From the IMG/VR virus record IMGVR_UViG_3300001282_000092, positions 1 to 20,631 of that record: DNA of 20,631 nt; one strand, given 5' to 3'. The translations under genes were made by a program, and so were the position numbers. Below the pieces are notes generated by a model. The model ran no database searches, was not told the DNA's origin, and was given only the letters and a program-made list of their open reading frames with translations. Shown here in pieces: positions 1 through 7,271 of the stretch (positions are counted from its first letter, which is position 1; each line of letters begins with the position of its first letter). Source of the DNA: a virus.

Positions 1-773
1 CTTCGGGCGGTGGTGGGGGTGCAGGCGGGGCGCCAGCGGCAGCCAAGCCAGCGGCAGCCAAGCCAGCGGCAAGTGCAGGTGGAAGTGCAGGCGGAGCAAC
101 TCCAGCAAAACCTAGTCCTCAACCACCTGAAGGATCTGGCTCTGCATCAGCGGCTGAAAAAGTTGACTTAACAAAAATATTAAAATTTACTGCTAAATCT
201 GGTAGCCAACAAAATTTTGAAGGGCTAAACGAAACATTTAAAAATTCTGTCATTTCTGCCGCAACTGAGTATAACAAATTAACCGGTGGTATGTTGCAGA
301 TCAACAGTGCCAAGCGAGACCCTGCAGACCAACAAAGAATATGGGATGAATCAGTGGCTGCTGGTAGAACTGGTAGAACTGCCAGCGGCATGCCTATTGG
401 TAAACCGGGACGAAGTTTACATGAACGAGGTGAAGCAGTTGATATTCAAAATTATCAAGATCCAGCGGCTGTGTCTGCTCTTGCAAAATACGGGTTAACG
501 CAGAAAGTACCTCAAGATCCTGTGCATTTTCAAGCTGCCAACGGTGGCATAGTTCCTCCGTTGCCCGGCGGATCAACAGTGCTAGCAGGTGAAGCCGGGC
601 AGTCCGAAGCAGTGGTTCCATTGCCGGATGGCAAGACAATACCTGTGCAAATGGTTGGCAATGAAGAACAAATGAGTATGATGACAGCACAACTGGATAG
701 ACTGGACCAAATGGTACGCATAATGCAAACTCAAGTGGGTGTGTCAGAGCAAATATTGAAGTATGCACAGTGA
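1..773 (+). CDS. Tail protein C-terminal part with M15-type peptidase domain (5' truncated)
   Basis: The frame is open from the window edge to TGA at 771-773 (codons start at position 3), so the gene begins upstream. The visible 256 residues start with a Gly/Ala/Pro/Lys-rich linker (about residues 1-55). A domain with the zinc-ligand pattern of peptidase family M15 follows: S-x-H-x-x-G-x-A-x-D is seen as SLHERGEAVD (His140, Asp147), and the second histidine lies in DPVHF (His175). An upstream SAKRDPADQQ segment matches the position of the family's SGYRS..Q motif. Family members cut cell-wall peptides (D-Ala-D-Ala or L-Ala-D-Glu bonds). The C-terminus carries GEAGQSEAVVPLPDG, like the GEAGPEAVVPL motif near the ends of many tape-measure proteins, and a helical tail. 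I infer a large tail protein that digests peptidoglycan during entry. The M15 fold is fairly sure; the tape-measure identity is less so. Confidence 0.7.
   Translation, partial: SGGGGGAGGAPAAAKPAAAKPAASAGGSAGGATPAKPSPQPPEGSGSASAAEKVDLTKILKFTAKSGSQQNFEGLNETFKNSVISAATEYNKLTGGMLQINSAKRDPADQQRIWDESVAAGRTGRTASGMPIGKPGRSLHERGEAVDIQNYQDPAAVSALAKYGLTQKVPQDPVHFQAANGGIVPPLPGGSTVLAGEAGQSEAVVPLPDGKTIPVQMVGNEEQMSMMTAQLDRLDQMVRIMQTQVGVSEQILKYAQ
32..71 (+). repeat. 15-bp tandem repeat encoding a PAAAK linker
   Basis: The unit GCCAGCGGCAGCCAA occurs twice exactly (32-46, 47-61), followed by a partial copy. It encodes Pro-Ala-Ala-Ala-Lys repeats in the flexible linker before the peptidase domain. Confidence 0.8.
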
Positions 774-779
774 TCACGG

Positions 780-785
780 TAAATA
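780..785 (+). promoter_or_regulatory. Putative T4-type late promoter box (TAAATA)
   Basis: CGGTAAATA lies between the stop of the upstream tail gene (773) and the ATG at 793, with 7 nt between box and ATG. By T4 spacing, transcription would start about 2 nt before the ATG. No Shine-Dalgarno sequence is present. The function is inferred from the T4 late consensus TATAAATA and from the recurrence of the box at gene boundaries in this window. Confidence 0.5.
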
Positions 786-792
786 TAAAACT

Positions 793-1281
793 ATGGATTT
801 CTACGTATATCAGTACATAACAGAGTCAGGCACACCTTATTATATAGGTAAAGGGTCTGGTCGTCGCATCCATCGAGAACATAGCAAAACAACATTACCA
901 CCTCTAGAACGTAGGATTATTGTTAAAGATAACCTTACAAACGAAGAAGCAAAACAACTGGAAAAAGAGTTAATCACAAAATACGGTCGTAAGTTAGACG
1001 GTGGTCTATTGGACAATATTAAAATTAACCAATGGGCGTGCCATACAGGATGGACACATTCAGAAGAAACCCGTCGTAAAATCAGTGAAGGTAATCGTGG
1101 TAAAACTCGCACACCAGAACAACGTGCCAAGTTAATGAAACCGCGTCCTCCCGAAGTGATTGAAAAAATAAGACAGGCTAATATTGGTCGTCCGTACGAT
1201 CCTATTAGGGCTGCAAAAATTTCTGAAACACTAAAACGTAATAATGCTGAGCGCAGATTAAAGGAACAATTAAATGGCTGA
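793..1281 (+). CDS. GIY-YIG homing endonuclease, free-standing
   Basis: This 162-aa protein opens directly with a GIY-YIG nuclease domain: YVYQYI at residues 4-9 stands for GIY, PYYIGKG at 15-21 for YIG, and a conserved arginine follows (GSGRR). The likely catalytic glutamate is in EKELITKYG (about 57-65). The C-terminal half (about 85-150) is basic and carries NUMOD3-like DNA-binding repeats such as HSEETRRKISEG and a degenerate later copy. Such enzymes (T4 Seg proteins, for example) cut alleles lacking the gene and spread by repair. ATG 793 was chosen because it sits at the domain edge just after a TAAATA box. An in-frame ATG at 763 would add ten residues and overlap the upstream gene. The 3' end overlaps the portal start by 8 nt, so insertion left both neighbours intact. 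Domain assignment is confident; activity is untested. Confidence 0.85.
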   Translation: MDFYVYQYITESGTPYYIGKGSGRRIHREHSKTTLPPLERRIIVKDNLTNEEAKQLEKELITKYGRKLDGGLLDNIKINQWACHTGWTHSEETRRKISEGNRGKTRTPEQRAKLMKPRPPEVIEKIRQANIGRPYDPIRAAKISETLKRNNAERRLKEQLNG

Positions 1282-3109
1282 ATCAACAGTTGGTAGCGAA
1301 TCTGGCCCAGGTCGCAAAAGAGGCTGGCTCAAGTATTTCAAAGTGGCCGCAGGTGACGCCAATGGCCAACTGAGTCCTATCTCTGGGCGTAATCAGGCTG
1401 GTCTGCCGGGATACGATCGCCAAAATGGCTACACTGGCAACGCCGGAACAGGCAATGATTTTGCATTTCGTAACTATGCCAGCCGTCTGCCTGAAGTTTA
1501 TTCTGGACACCCCAATCGTATTGAACGTTATAATCAGTATGAAAACATGGATCTTGACAGTGAAGTCAATGCCTGTTTGGACATCATTGCAGAATTCAGC
1601 ACACAGAACAACGAAGATAACAACACACCCTTTGATATCACATTCAAAGATACTCCCACTGATCACGAAGTAGAAATCATTAAAAAGCAGTTACAGCAAT
1701 GGACCAAACTGAACAAGTTGGATCAGCGCATGTTCAAACTGTTCCGTAACACCATCAAGTATGGCGATCAGTTGTTTGTGCGTGACCCAGAAACATTTGA
1801 AATGTACTGGGTTGACATGGTCAAAGTCAGTCGTGTGATTGTGAACGAATCAGAAGGCAAGCGTCCAGAACAGTACATTATCCGTGACATCAATCCCAAC
1901 TTTCAAAATCTAAGTATTGCACAAAAAACCACCAGCGACTACTATGTGAGTCGTTCAACAGGTAGTACAGGACAAACCAACTACTCAAGTCCCAATGGCG
2001 GATCAGGTGGTGGTGCTGGCGGCACTGTGGGCAACAGTAGATTTGCCCAGGCCATGAATGAAACCTGTATTGATGCCAAGCACGTGGTGCATTTGAGTTT
2101 GAATGAAGGCTTGGATTACTTCTGGCCATTTGGACAAAGTATCTTAGAAAACATTTTCAAAGTTTACAAACAAAAAGAACTTCTGGAAGACTCTGTGCTG
2201 ATCTATCGTGTGAGCCGTGCTCCAGAACGTAGAGTGTTTAAAATTGACGTGGGCAACATGCCCAGCCACATGGCCATGGCCTTTGTGGAACGTGTTAAAA
2301 ACGAAATGCACCAGCGTAGAATTCCCACTGTGAATGGTGGTGGTGCAAACTTGATGGATGCGTCTTACAATCCACTTAGCATCAACGAAGATTACTTTTT
2401 CCCACAAACAGCAGACGGACGTGGCAGCAGTGTAGACACCTTACCTGGCGGCACAGGGCTGGGCGAAATTGACGATTTAAAGTACTTTAACAACAAAATG
2501 GCCCGTGGCCTGCGTGTGCCATCAAGCTATTTGCCCACCGGTCCTGACGACTCGGACCGTGCAATGAATGACGGAAAAGTAGGCACAGCACTGATACAAG
2601 AGTACAGATTCAACCAGTATTGCGAACGTTTACAGCGTTTAATCATGCAAAAACTTGATGATGAATTCAAGATGTTCATGAAATGGCGTGGTTTTAACAT
2701 CGACAACAGCATTTTTGATATTGTACTAGGTCCACCACAGAACTTTGCCAGTTACCGTCAAGCAGAAATGGACACCAGTCGTGTGAGCACATTTGGTGCA
2801 CTAGAGCAATTGCCCTACATGAGCAAGCGTTTCTTGATGGAACGTTACTTGGGATTGAGTCAAGAAGAGATTGTGGAAAACGAAAAACTCTGGCGTGAAG
2901 AACGTGATCAGCCTGAGTTAAGTACTACACAAGGACAAGACCTACGTAGCATTGGTATTACTCCAGCAGGTATGGAAGCAGATATCAACACTGGTGAAGA
3001 ACTGGCTGCTATGCCACCTGCAGGCGCACCCGATGCAGGTGCCTTGCCAGGTGCACCAGCAGGTGCAGGAACAGCACCCACAGCAGTTCCACCACCGCCA
3101 ACATCATAA
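1274..3109 (+). CDS. 20: Portal vertex protein (T4 gp20-like)
   Basis: This 611-aa protein matches T4 gp20. Recognisable segments include LPEVYSGHPNRIERYNQYE (72-90), the DSEVNACLDIIAEF helix (95-108), YGDQLFVRD (163-171), the highly conserved LIYRVSRAPERRVF (309-322) and DTLPGGTGLGEIDDLKYF (388-405). It forms the dodecameric ring at one capsid vertex that starts prohead assembly, passes DNA during packaging and holds the tail. It is longer than T4 gp20 (524 aa). The additions are a Gly/Ser/Thr-rich insert around residues 229-255 and a Pro/Ala/Gly-rich tail over about the last 50 residues, both probably disordered. AAGGA at 1261-1265 is the ribosome binding site, inside the endonuclease gene whose end it overlaps. 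It heads the capsid assembly block. Confidence 0.96.
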   Translation: MAESTVGSESGPGRKRGWLKYFKVAAGDANGQLSPISGRNQAGLPGYDRQNGYTGNAGTGNDFAFRNYASRLPEVYSGHPNRIERYNQYENMDLDSEVNACLDIIAEFSTQNNEDNNTPFDITFKDTPTDHEVEIIKKQLQQWTKLNKLDQRMFKLFRNTIKYGDQLFVRDPETFEMYWVDMVKVSRVIVNESEGKRPEQYIIRDINPNFQNLSIAQKTTSDYYVSRSTGSTGQTNYSSPNGGSGGGAGGTVGNSRFAQAMNETCIDAKHVVHLSLNEGLDYFWPFGQSILENIFKVYKQKELLEDSVLIYRVSRAPERRVFKIDVGNMPSHMAMAFVERVKNEMHQRRIPTVNGGGANLMDASYNPLSINEDYFFPQTADGRGSSVDTLPGGTGLGEIDDLKYFNNKMARGLRVPSSYLPTGPDDSDRAMNDGKVGTALIQEYRFNQYCERLQRLIMQKLDDEFKMFMKWRGFNIDNSIFDIVLGPPQNFASYRQAEMDTSRVSTFGALEQLPYMSKRFLMERYLGLSQEEIVENEKLWREERDQPELSTTQGQDLRSIGITPAGMEADINTGEELAAMPPAGAPDAGALPGAPAGAGTAPTAVPPPPTS

Positions 3110-3112
3110 ATA
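3107..3112 (+). promoter_or_regulatory. Putative late promoter box overlapping the portal stop codon
   Basis: CATAAATAC includes the portal TAA stop (3107-3109) and ends 5 nt before ATG 3118. T4 late promoter spacing would place the first transcribed base on the A of that ATG. No ribosome binding site is seen. It differs from TATAAATA at one position. Confidence 0.5.
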
Positions 3113-3117
3113 CCTGT

Positions 3118-3339
3118 ATGATACTAAACGAACTTTACCAACGTGAACCTGAAGGCTACCAAGATGTTGCTCAAGACAACAGTCAGCCTCAAAAGAATCA
3201 ACTGCGTAAAACTCGTTTGACACTACGACAATTGAGCAAGCTACGTCAGATGAACGATGTACGAACTTATGAATACAAAGAGAAACTCAAAGATATTCGC
3301 AAGCAGTATGCTCCCCCGGCCGCCCCTCCTGGCCTTTGA
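3118..3339 (+). CDS. Small basic protein of the capsid assembly block, function unknown
   Basis: The 73-aa product lies between portal and core-protein genes. Residues about 29-65 are rich in Arg, Lys and Leu and probably helical (RKTRLTLRQLSKLRQMNDV...), and the end is Pro/Ala-rich (YAPPAAPPGL). I recall similar small proteins beside gp20 in aquatic T4-like phages but know no function. T4 has gp67 and gp68 in this interval. This protein is basic, whereas gp67 is acidic and the next gene looks like gp67, so it is not an obvious gp67. There is no Shine-Dalgarno sequence; a TAAATA box ends 5 nt before the ATG, so a leaderless message is possible. A role in prohead formation rests on location only. 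Confidence 0.75.
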   Translation: MILNELYQREPEGYQDVAQDNSQPQKNQLRKTRLTLRQLSKLRQMNDVRTYEYKEKLKDIRKQYAPPAAPPGL

Positions 3340-3356
3340 CCCTGTCATAAATTAGT

Positions 3357-3373
3357 CAAAACTACCAGTTTTG
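3357..3373 (+). other. Small hairpin upstream of the core-protein leader
   Basis: CAAAACT (3357-3363) pairs perfectly with AGTTTTG (3367-3373) around the loop ACC, followed by GCG rather than a T-run. It lies between the 73-aa gene and the TAAATA box at 3379. It could be a weak terminator or an mRNA 3'-end stabiliser. Confidence 0.35.
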
Positions 3374-3378
3374 GCGTC

Positions 3379-3384
3379 TAAATA
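3379..3384 (+). promoter_or_regulatory. Putative late promoter box upstream of the gp67-like gene
   Basis: CTAAATATG sits in the 108-nt gap before the gene at 3448. By T4 spacing, transcription would start near 3390, just before the large hairpin, giving a leader of about 58 nt with a strong ribosome binding site. Confidence 0.5.
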
Positions 3385-3385
3385 T

Positions 3386-3424
3386 GCTCAGTTTACTGCT
3401 TTTGTGTAAGTAGTAAACATGAGC
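3386..3424 (+). promoter_or_regulatory. Long stem-loop in the 5' leader of the gp67-like gene
   Basis: GCTCAGTTTACT (3386-3397) pairs with AGTAAAC-A-TGAGC (3412-3424), giving 12 bp with one bulged A (3419) and a 14-nt loop. It is not followed by a T-run, so it is not a classical terminator. It lies directly after the TAAATA box; only its inner part (3391-3418) would follow the predicted start at about 3390. GGAGGA at 3434-3439 comes next. A role in mRNA stability or translation is inferred. Confidence 0.5.
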
Positions 3425-3447
3425 CATAACCTTTTGGAGGAAACAAT

Positions 3448-4224
3448 ATGACATCAAAATTTGAACAGTTAATTGAATTCGTAATTAACGATGAAGAAGC
3501 AAAAGCTAAAGAACTTTTTCATGATATCGTTGTTGAGAAATCACGCGAAATCTACGAAAGTCTAATGGAAGAAGAAGAACTAGCCACTGAAGAAGTTGAC
3601 GAAGGCATGGATCCAATGGAAATGAACGACGGCGACGGCGACGCTGCCGACAGTTTGATCCGTTCCGTAGAAACTGAAGAAAAAGGCATGAACGAAGAAG
3701 ACGACATGGATGCTGAGTTTGACGACGAAGCAGAAAAAGACGGCGATGATCTGACAAAGGACATGGAAGGTGACCACGATGCAGGTGAAGGCGATATTGA
3801 AGATCGCGTGGTTGACCTAGAAGACAAGCTGGACGAACTAATGGCTGAATTTGAAGCCATGATGGGCGGCGAAGGTGGCGAAGAAGAACAAGAATTTGAC
3901 ATGGATGCTGGCGGCGACGCTATTGAAATGGATGACACATCTGAAATTATGCCAGAAATGGGCATGATGGAAGCTGTAAGTTTGTCCAAAGTAGCTCCTG
4001 CTAAAATGGGCGACGACGGTGCCAACACCAAAAGTGTAGTGCCACAGAACTCAGGTGCCAAAGGTATGCAAGGTTCCCCAGTTAAGATGACTGGTGACAC
4101 TGCACAAGGTCGTCCTGCTCCATCTGTAAAAGATATGGGCATGACAACCAGTCCCAAGCAAGGTGCCGCACCCAAGCCAGTGACAACACAGGCTGCAGGC
4201 GTAAACACTAAATCTCCAGTATAA
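3448..4224 (+). CDS. 67: Acidic prohead core protein (T4 gp67-like)
   Basis: This 258-aa protein starts with a helix, KFEQLIEFVINDEEAKAKEL and on, that resembles the N-terminus of T4 gp67 as I remember it (LIEAI..ND...A.KLF). A very acidic, Met-rich region follows (about residues 40-175, many Asp and Glu), then a Gly/Pro/Lys-rich tail. T4 gp67 is an 80-aa internal core protein needed for prohead shape and is cut by the gp21 protease. This protein is about three times longer. GGAGGA at 3434-3439 is a strong ribosome binding site. The protease gene starts 6 nt after the stop, so the two are probably co-transcribed. Position and acidity make a core role likely; homology to gp67 rests on a short N-terminal match. 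Confidence 0.75.
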   Translation: MTSKFEQLIEFVINDEEAKAKELFHDIVVEKSREIYESLMEEEELATEEVDEGMDPMEMNDGDGDAADSLIRSVETEEKGMNEEDDMDAEFDDEAEKDGDDLTKDMEGDHDAGEGDIEDRVVDLEDKLDELMAEFEAMMGGEGGEEEQEFDMDAGGDAIEMDDTSEIMPEMGMMEAVSLSKVAPAKMGDDGANTKSVVPQNSGAKGMQGSPVKMTGDTAQGRPAPSVKDMGMTTSPKQGAAPKPVTTQAAGVNTKSPV

Positions 4225-4230
4225 GAGATT

Positions 4231-4878
4231 ATGGCTCGTTACCTACAAGAACACTTGACATTCTCACAAGCGCAGGTCGAACTGCTGAGTGAGGATGCTC
4301 AGGATGGTTCTGGTAAAACCCTTTACATGCAAGGAATTTGCATTGAAGGTGATAAACGCAATGCTAATGAAAGAATATACCCTGCTCACGAAATTCGTAA
4401 AGCAGTTGGCACTATTAATGAACAACTTAAAAGTGGCAATTCGGTATTGGGAGAAGTAGATCATCCAGATGATCTTAAAATTAACCTAGACCGTGTGAGT
4501 CACATGATTGATAAAATGTGGTGCGACGGTGCAATAGGTTATGGAAAATTGAAGATATTACCAACGCCAATGGGTCAACTGGTTAAAACCATGTTGGACA
4601 GCGGTGTTAGATTAGGTGTTTCAAGTCGTGGGTCAGGAAACGTCGACGACAGAACAGGACATGTCAGTGATTTTGAAATCGTCACTGTAGATGTAGTTGC
4701 ACAACCCAGTGCTCCAAATGCATATCCCACAGCAATCTATGAAGGCCTCATGAACATGAAGTACGGTCATAGATTATTGGAAGTGGCACGCGAAGCCGGC
4801 GCGGACAACAAGGTACAAAGATATTTGAAAAGTGAAGTAGTAAAACTGATCAAAGATCTTAAAATTAGGGAGGAATAA
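4231..4878 (+). CDS. 21: Prohead maturation protease (T4 gp21-like, family S77)
   Basis: This 215-aa protein matches T4 gp21 in length and motifs. The catalytic histidine is in GEVDHPDD (His78), the catalytic serine in LGVSSRGSG (Ser131 or Ser132), and the conserved C-terminal strand is VDVVAQPSAP (about 153-162). gp21 is made as an inactive zymogen inside the prohead, activates itself, and cuts scaffold, core and shell proteins after [I/L]-x-Glu before DNA packaging. An AAGAGA about 4 nt before the ATG is a modest ribosome binding site. It is followed after 2 nt by the scaffold gene, in the same order as in T4. Confidence 0.95.
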   Translation: MARYLQEHLTFSQAQVELLSEDAQDGSGKTLYMQGICIEGDKRNANERIYPAHEIRKAVGTINEQLKSGNSVLGEVDHPDDLKINLDRVSHMIDKMWCDGAIGYGKLKILPTPMGQLVKTMLDSGVRLGVSSRGSGNVDDRTGHVSDFEIVTVDVVAQPSAPNAYPTAIYEGLMNMKYGHRLLEVAREAGADNKVQRYLKSEVVKLIKDLKIREE

Positions 4879-4880
4879 GC

Positions 4881-5981
4881 ATGTTAGATGCTATTAAACC
4901 GTTACTAGATAGCGACTTGATCACCGAGGAAACTCGCCAGGAGATCAACGAAGCTTGGGAAGCCAAGCTGGTTGAAGCTCGTGAACAGGCTCGTGCAGAA
5001 CTCCGCGAAGAGTTTGCACAACGTTATGAACATGACAAAACAGTGATGGTGGAAGCCCTAGATCGTATGGTAACAGAAGGTCTCACTACGCAAATTCAAG
5101 CCGTTGCTGCCGAAAAAGCACAATTGGTAGAAGATCGCGTTAAGTTCCAAGGCAAGATGAATGAAAGTGCTACAAAGTTCAACAACTTTATGGTTACTAA
5201 ACTTGCTGAAGAAATTAGCGAACTGCGTAAAGATCGTAAGCAGCACAATGAAGGACTCCAGAAATTGGAAGGCTTTATTGTTCATGCATTGGCTCGCGAA
5301 ATTCAAGAATTCGCAACTGACAAACGTGATGTTGTAGAAACAAAAGTTCGTCTAGTACGTGAAGCACGTGGCCAATTGGAAGCATTGAAAGCACGTTTCG
5401 TAACAGAATCTGCACAGAAAATGAGCCAATCTGTTAGCCGTCATCTAAAGGCTGAACTCAGTCAATTACAAGAAGACATTAAAGTTGCTCGCGAGAACAA
5501 TTTTGGTCGTCGTATCTTTGAAGCATATGCAAGTGAATTTGGTGCTACTCATCTCAATGAGAAGGCAGAAGTACGTAAATTACACGATACCATTGCAAAC
5601 AAAGATGCAAAATTGGCAGAAGCCATCAAACTTATTAGGAATGCAAAAGTTCTTAATGAGTCAAAAGAGCGTGAAATACGAATGATCAAAGAGTCTAATG
5701 AGCGTGAAAGCACATTGGCCGATTTGCTGGCTCCTCTTAACAAAGAGAAGCAAGATGTCATGCGTAATTTACTCGAAAGCGTCCAAACTCCACGTTTGAA
5801 AAACGCATTTGAAAAGTATCTACCGGCTGTTCTAACCGACCGCTCTGTAAAAGCCTCTAAAGTGATTACAGAATCCGTGTCAGCAGTCACCGGCGATAAA
5901 TCTGCCCGTAGCCAAATTGAAGACGACAGTGCTGAATCTAGCAATGTTATCGACATCAAGCGTTTGGCAGGGTTAAATTAA
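4881..5981 (+). CDS. 22: Prohead scaffold protein (T4 gp22-like)
   Basis: This 366-aa, highly charged protein is almost wholly helical by composition, with long Glu/Lys/Arg/Gln/Ala stretches suggesting coiled coils (about residues 15-290), as expected for the main core scaffold. A conserved-looking C-terminal part follows (FEKYLPAVL, about 308-316, and a terminal VIDIKRLAGLN). The order protease-scaffold-shell is that of T4. Scaffold monomers form the inner core around which the shell assembles and are degraded by the protease. GGGAGG at 4868-4873 is a strong ribosome binding site, 7 nt before the ATG. It is longer than T4 gp22 (269 aa). Confidence 0.9.
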   Translation: MLDAIKPLLDSDLITEETRQEINEAWEAKLVEAREQARAELREEFAQRYEHDKTVMVEALDRMVTEGLTTQIQAVAAEKAQLVEDRVKFQGKMNESATKFNNFMVTKLAEEISELRKDRKQHNEGLQKLEGFIVHALAREIQEFATDKRDVVETKVRLVREARGQLEALKARFVTESAQKMSQSVSRHLKAELSQLQEDIKVARENNFGRRIFEAYASEFGATHLNEKAEVRKLHDTIANKDAKLAEAIKLIRNAKVLNESKEREIRMIKESNERESTLADLLAPLNKEKQDVMRNLLESVQTPRLKNAFEKYLPAVLTDRSVKASKVITESVSAVTGDKSARSQIEDDSAESSNVIDIKRLAGLN

Positions 5982-5999
5982 TTTAAAAGGAGACATTAA

Positions 6000-7196
6000 A
6001 TGTCACAACAATTATTAGAAGGTCGCTGGGACGAGACCAAGGAAGCATTGCTCGAAGGTCTAAACGGTTCTAAGCGCACTAGTATGAACGTTATTCTTGA
6101 GAATACACGTAAGTACTTGAAAGAAAACGCAAGTGCTGGTTCCACAGCATCTGGCAACATCGCTACATTAAACCGTGTGATTCTACCAGTTATCCGTCGT
6201 GTAATGCCAACAGTTATTGCTAACGAGTTGGTAGGCGTTCAGCCAATGACAGGTCCAGTTGGTCAGATCCACACTCTACGTGTGCGTTACGCTGGTAACT
6301 TGACTGACAACTCAGCAGCCGCTACTAGTGTTACAGCTGGTCAAGAAGCATTGAGTCCATTCACTATTGCCACTGCATACTCTACAGTTGGCAAAGATAC
6401 AACATCAACATCAACTTACACAGGCGCTAACACAGCAACGCTTGAAGGTAACGGCGGTAAGCAAATTTCCGTTCAAATCTTGAAGCAAGCAGTTGAAGCC
6501 AAGACACGTAAGTTGCAAGCACGTTGGACATTTGAATCTGCACAAGACGCACAAGCCATGCACGGTATTGACGTTGAAGCAGAAATCATGGCAGCTCTTG
6601 CACAAGAGATCACTGCTGAGATTGACCAAGAGATTCTCTTGAGTTTGAGCACATTGGCTGCTGTTGAGTACACATACAACCAAGCTACCGTTTCCGGTAC
6701 TGCTACGTTTGTGGGTGACGAACACGCTGCTTTGGCAGTGTTGATCAACCGTACAGCTAACTTGATCGCCCAACGTACACGTCGTGGCGCAGGTAACTGG
6801 GCTGTTGTTTCGCCAGCCGCATTGACAGTGTTGCAAAGTGCAACTACTTCAGCGTTTGCTCGCACAACAGAAGGCACATTCGAAGCACCTACAAACACCA
6901 AGTTTGTTGGTACATTGAACGGTGCTATGCGTGTATTTGTTAACTCCTATGCTAGCGACACTGCTAACGTATTGGTTGGCTACAAAGGTACTAGTGAGGC
7001 AGATGCTGCCGCATTCTATTGCCCTTATATTCCGTTAATGAGTAGTGGTGTGGTTCTTGACCCATCAACATTCGAACCAGTCGTGTCATTTATGACTCGT
7101 TATGGCTTCGTAGAGTTGACAAACACTGCAAGTTCTTTCGGTAACGCCGCTGACTATGTTGGCGAGATTGCTGTTCAAAACTTGTCTTTCTCTTAA
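6000..7196 (+). CDS. 23: Major capsid protein (T4 gp23-like)
   Basis: This 398-aa protein follows the scaffold gene after 18 nt, with AAAAGGAG at 5986-5993 as ribosome binding site. Matches to T4 gp23 include LPVIRRVMPTVIANELVGVQ (about 62-81), PMTGPVGQIHTLRVRYA (82-98) and the ALAQEITAEIDQEIL helix region. It forms the hexameric shell lattice. The N-terminal 42 residues probably form the delta piece removed on maturation: LKE at 40-42 fits the gp21 cleavage rule, giving a mature start at Asn43. It is clearly shorter than T4 gp23 (521 aa), so the insertion domain of T4 is probably reduced or absent. A strong terminator follows 28 nt after the stop. Confidence 0.96.
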   Translation: MSQQLLEGRWDETKEALLEGLNGSKRTSMNVILENTRKYLKENASAGSTASGNIATLNRVILPVIRRVMPTVIANELVGVQPMTGPVGQIHTLRVRYAGNLTDNSAAATSVTAGQEALSPFTIATAYSTVGKDTTSTSTYTGANTATLEGNGGKQISVQILKQAVEAKTRKLQARWTFESAQDAQAMHGIDVEAEIMAALAQEITAEIDQEILLSLSTLAAVEYTYNQATVSGTATFVGDEHAALAVLINRTANLIAQRTRRGAGNWAVVSPAALTVLQSATTSAFARTTEGTFEAPTNTKFVGTLNGAMRVFVNSYASDTANVLVGYKGTSEADAAAFYCPYIPLMSSGVVLDPSTFEPVVSFMTRYGFVELTNTASSFGNAADYVGEIAVQNLSFS

Positions 7197-7224
7197 TCAG
7201 AGAATCCACCCAGGGATGGGAAGG

Positions 7225-7252
7225 AAAAAAGCACTCTTCGGAGTGCTTTTTT
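7225..7252. terminator. Bidirectional rho-independent terminator after the capsid gene
   Basis: AAAAAAGCACTC and GAGTGCTTTTTT form a perfect 12-bp stem closed by the stable tetraloop TTCG. It is flanked by A6 and T6, so it works on both strands. It ends the capsid block and can also stop the convergent minus-strand message of the glycosyltransferase gene. Confidence 0.95.
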
Positions 7253-7258
7253 ATTGGG

Positions 7259-7266
7259 TATAAATA
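7259..7266 (+). promoter_or_regulatory. Perfect T4 late promoter octamer TATAAATA
   Basis: TATAAATA is identical to the T4 late -10 consensus. It starts 6 nt after the terminator and ends 5 nt before ATG 7272, predicting a transcript that begins at the ATG. It is the best match in the window. Confidence 0.65.
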
Positions 7267-7271
7267 TTGGT

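Noticed and set aside
763-792. ATG 763 as start of the GIY-YIG endonuclease
   Set aside because: It would overlap the upstream gene and add residues before the domain edge. ATG 793 directly follows a TAAATA box. The choice is probable, not proven.
3552-4208. 218-codon minus-strand frame opposite the core-protein gene
   Set aside because: It is Ser/Ile/Pro-rich, as expected from the reverse of Asp/Glu-rich codons. The plus-strand gene has a strong ribosome binding site and fits the T4 order.
5549-6901. Minus-strand frames opposite scaffold and capsid genes
   Set aside because: Plus-strand gp22 and gp23 assignments are secure, and no ribosome binding sites or domains support the antisense frames.
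7197-7271. Prophage attachment site or tRNA near the capsid terminator
   Set aside because: No tRNA-like cloverleaf, integrase or long direct repeat was seen. The stretch is explained by the terminator and late promoter octamer.
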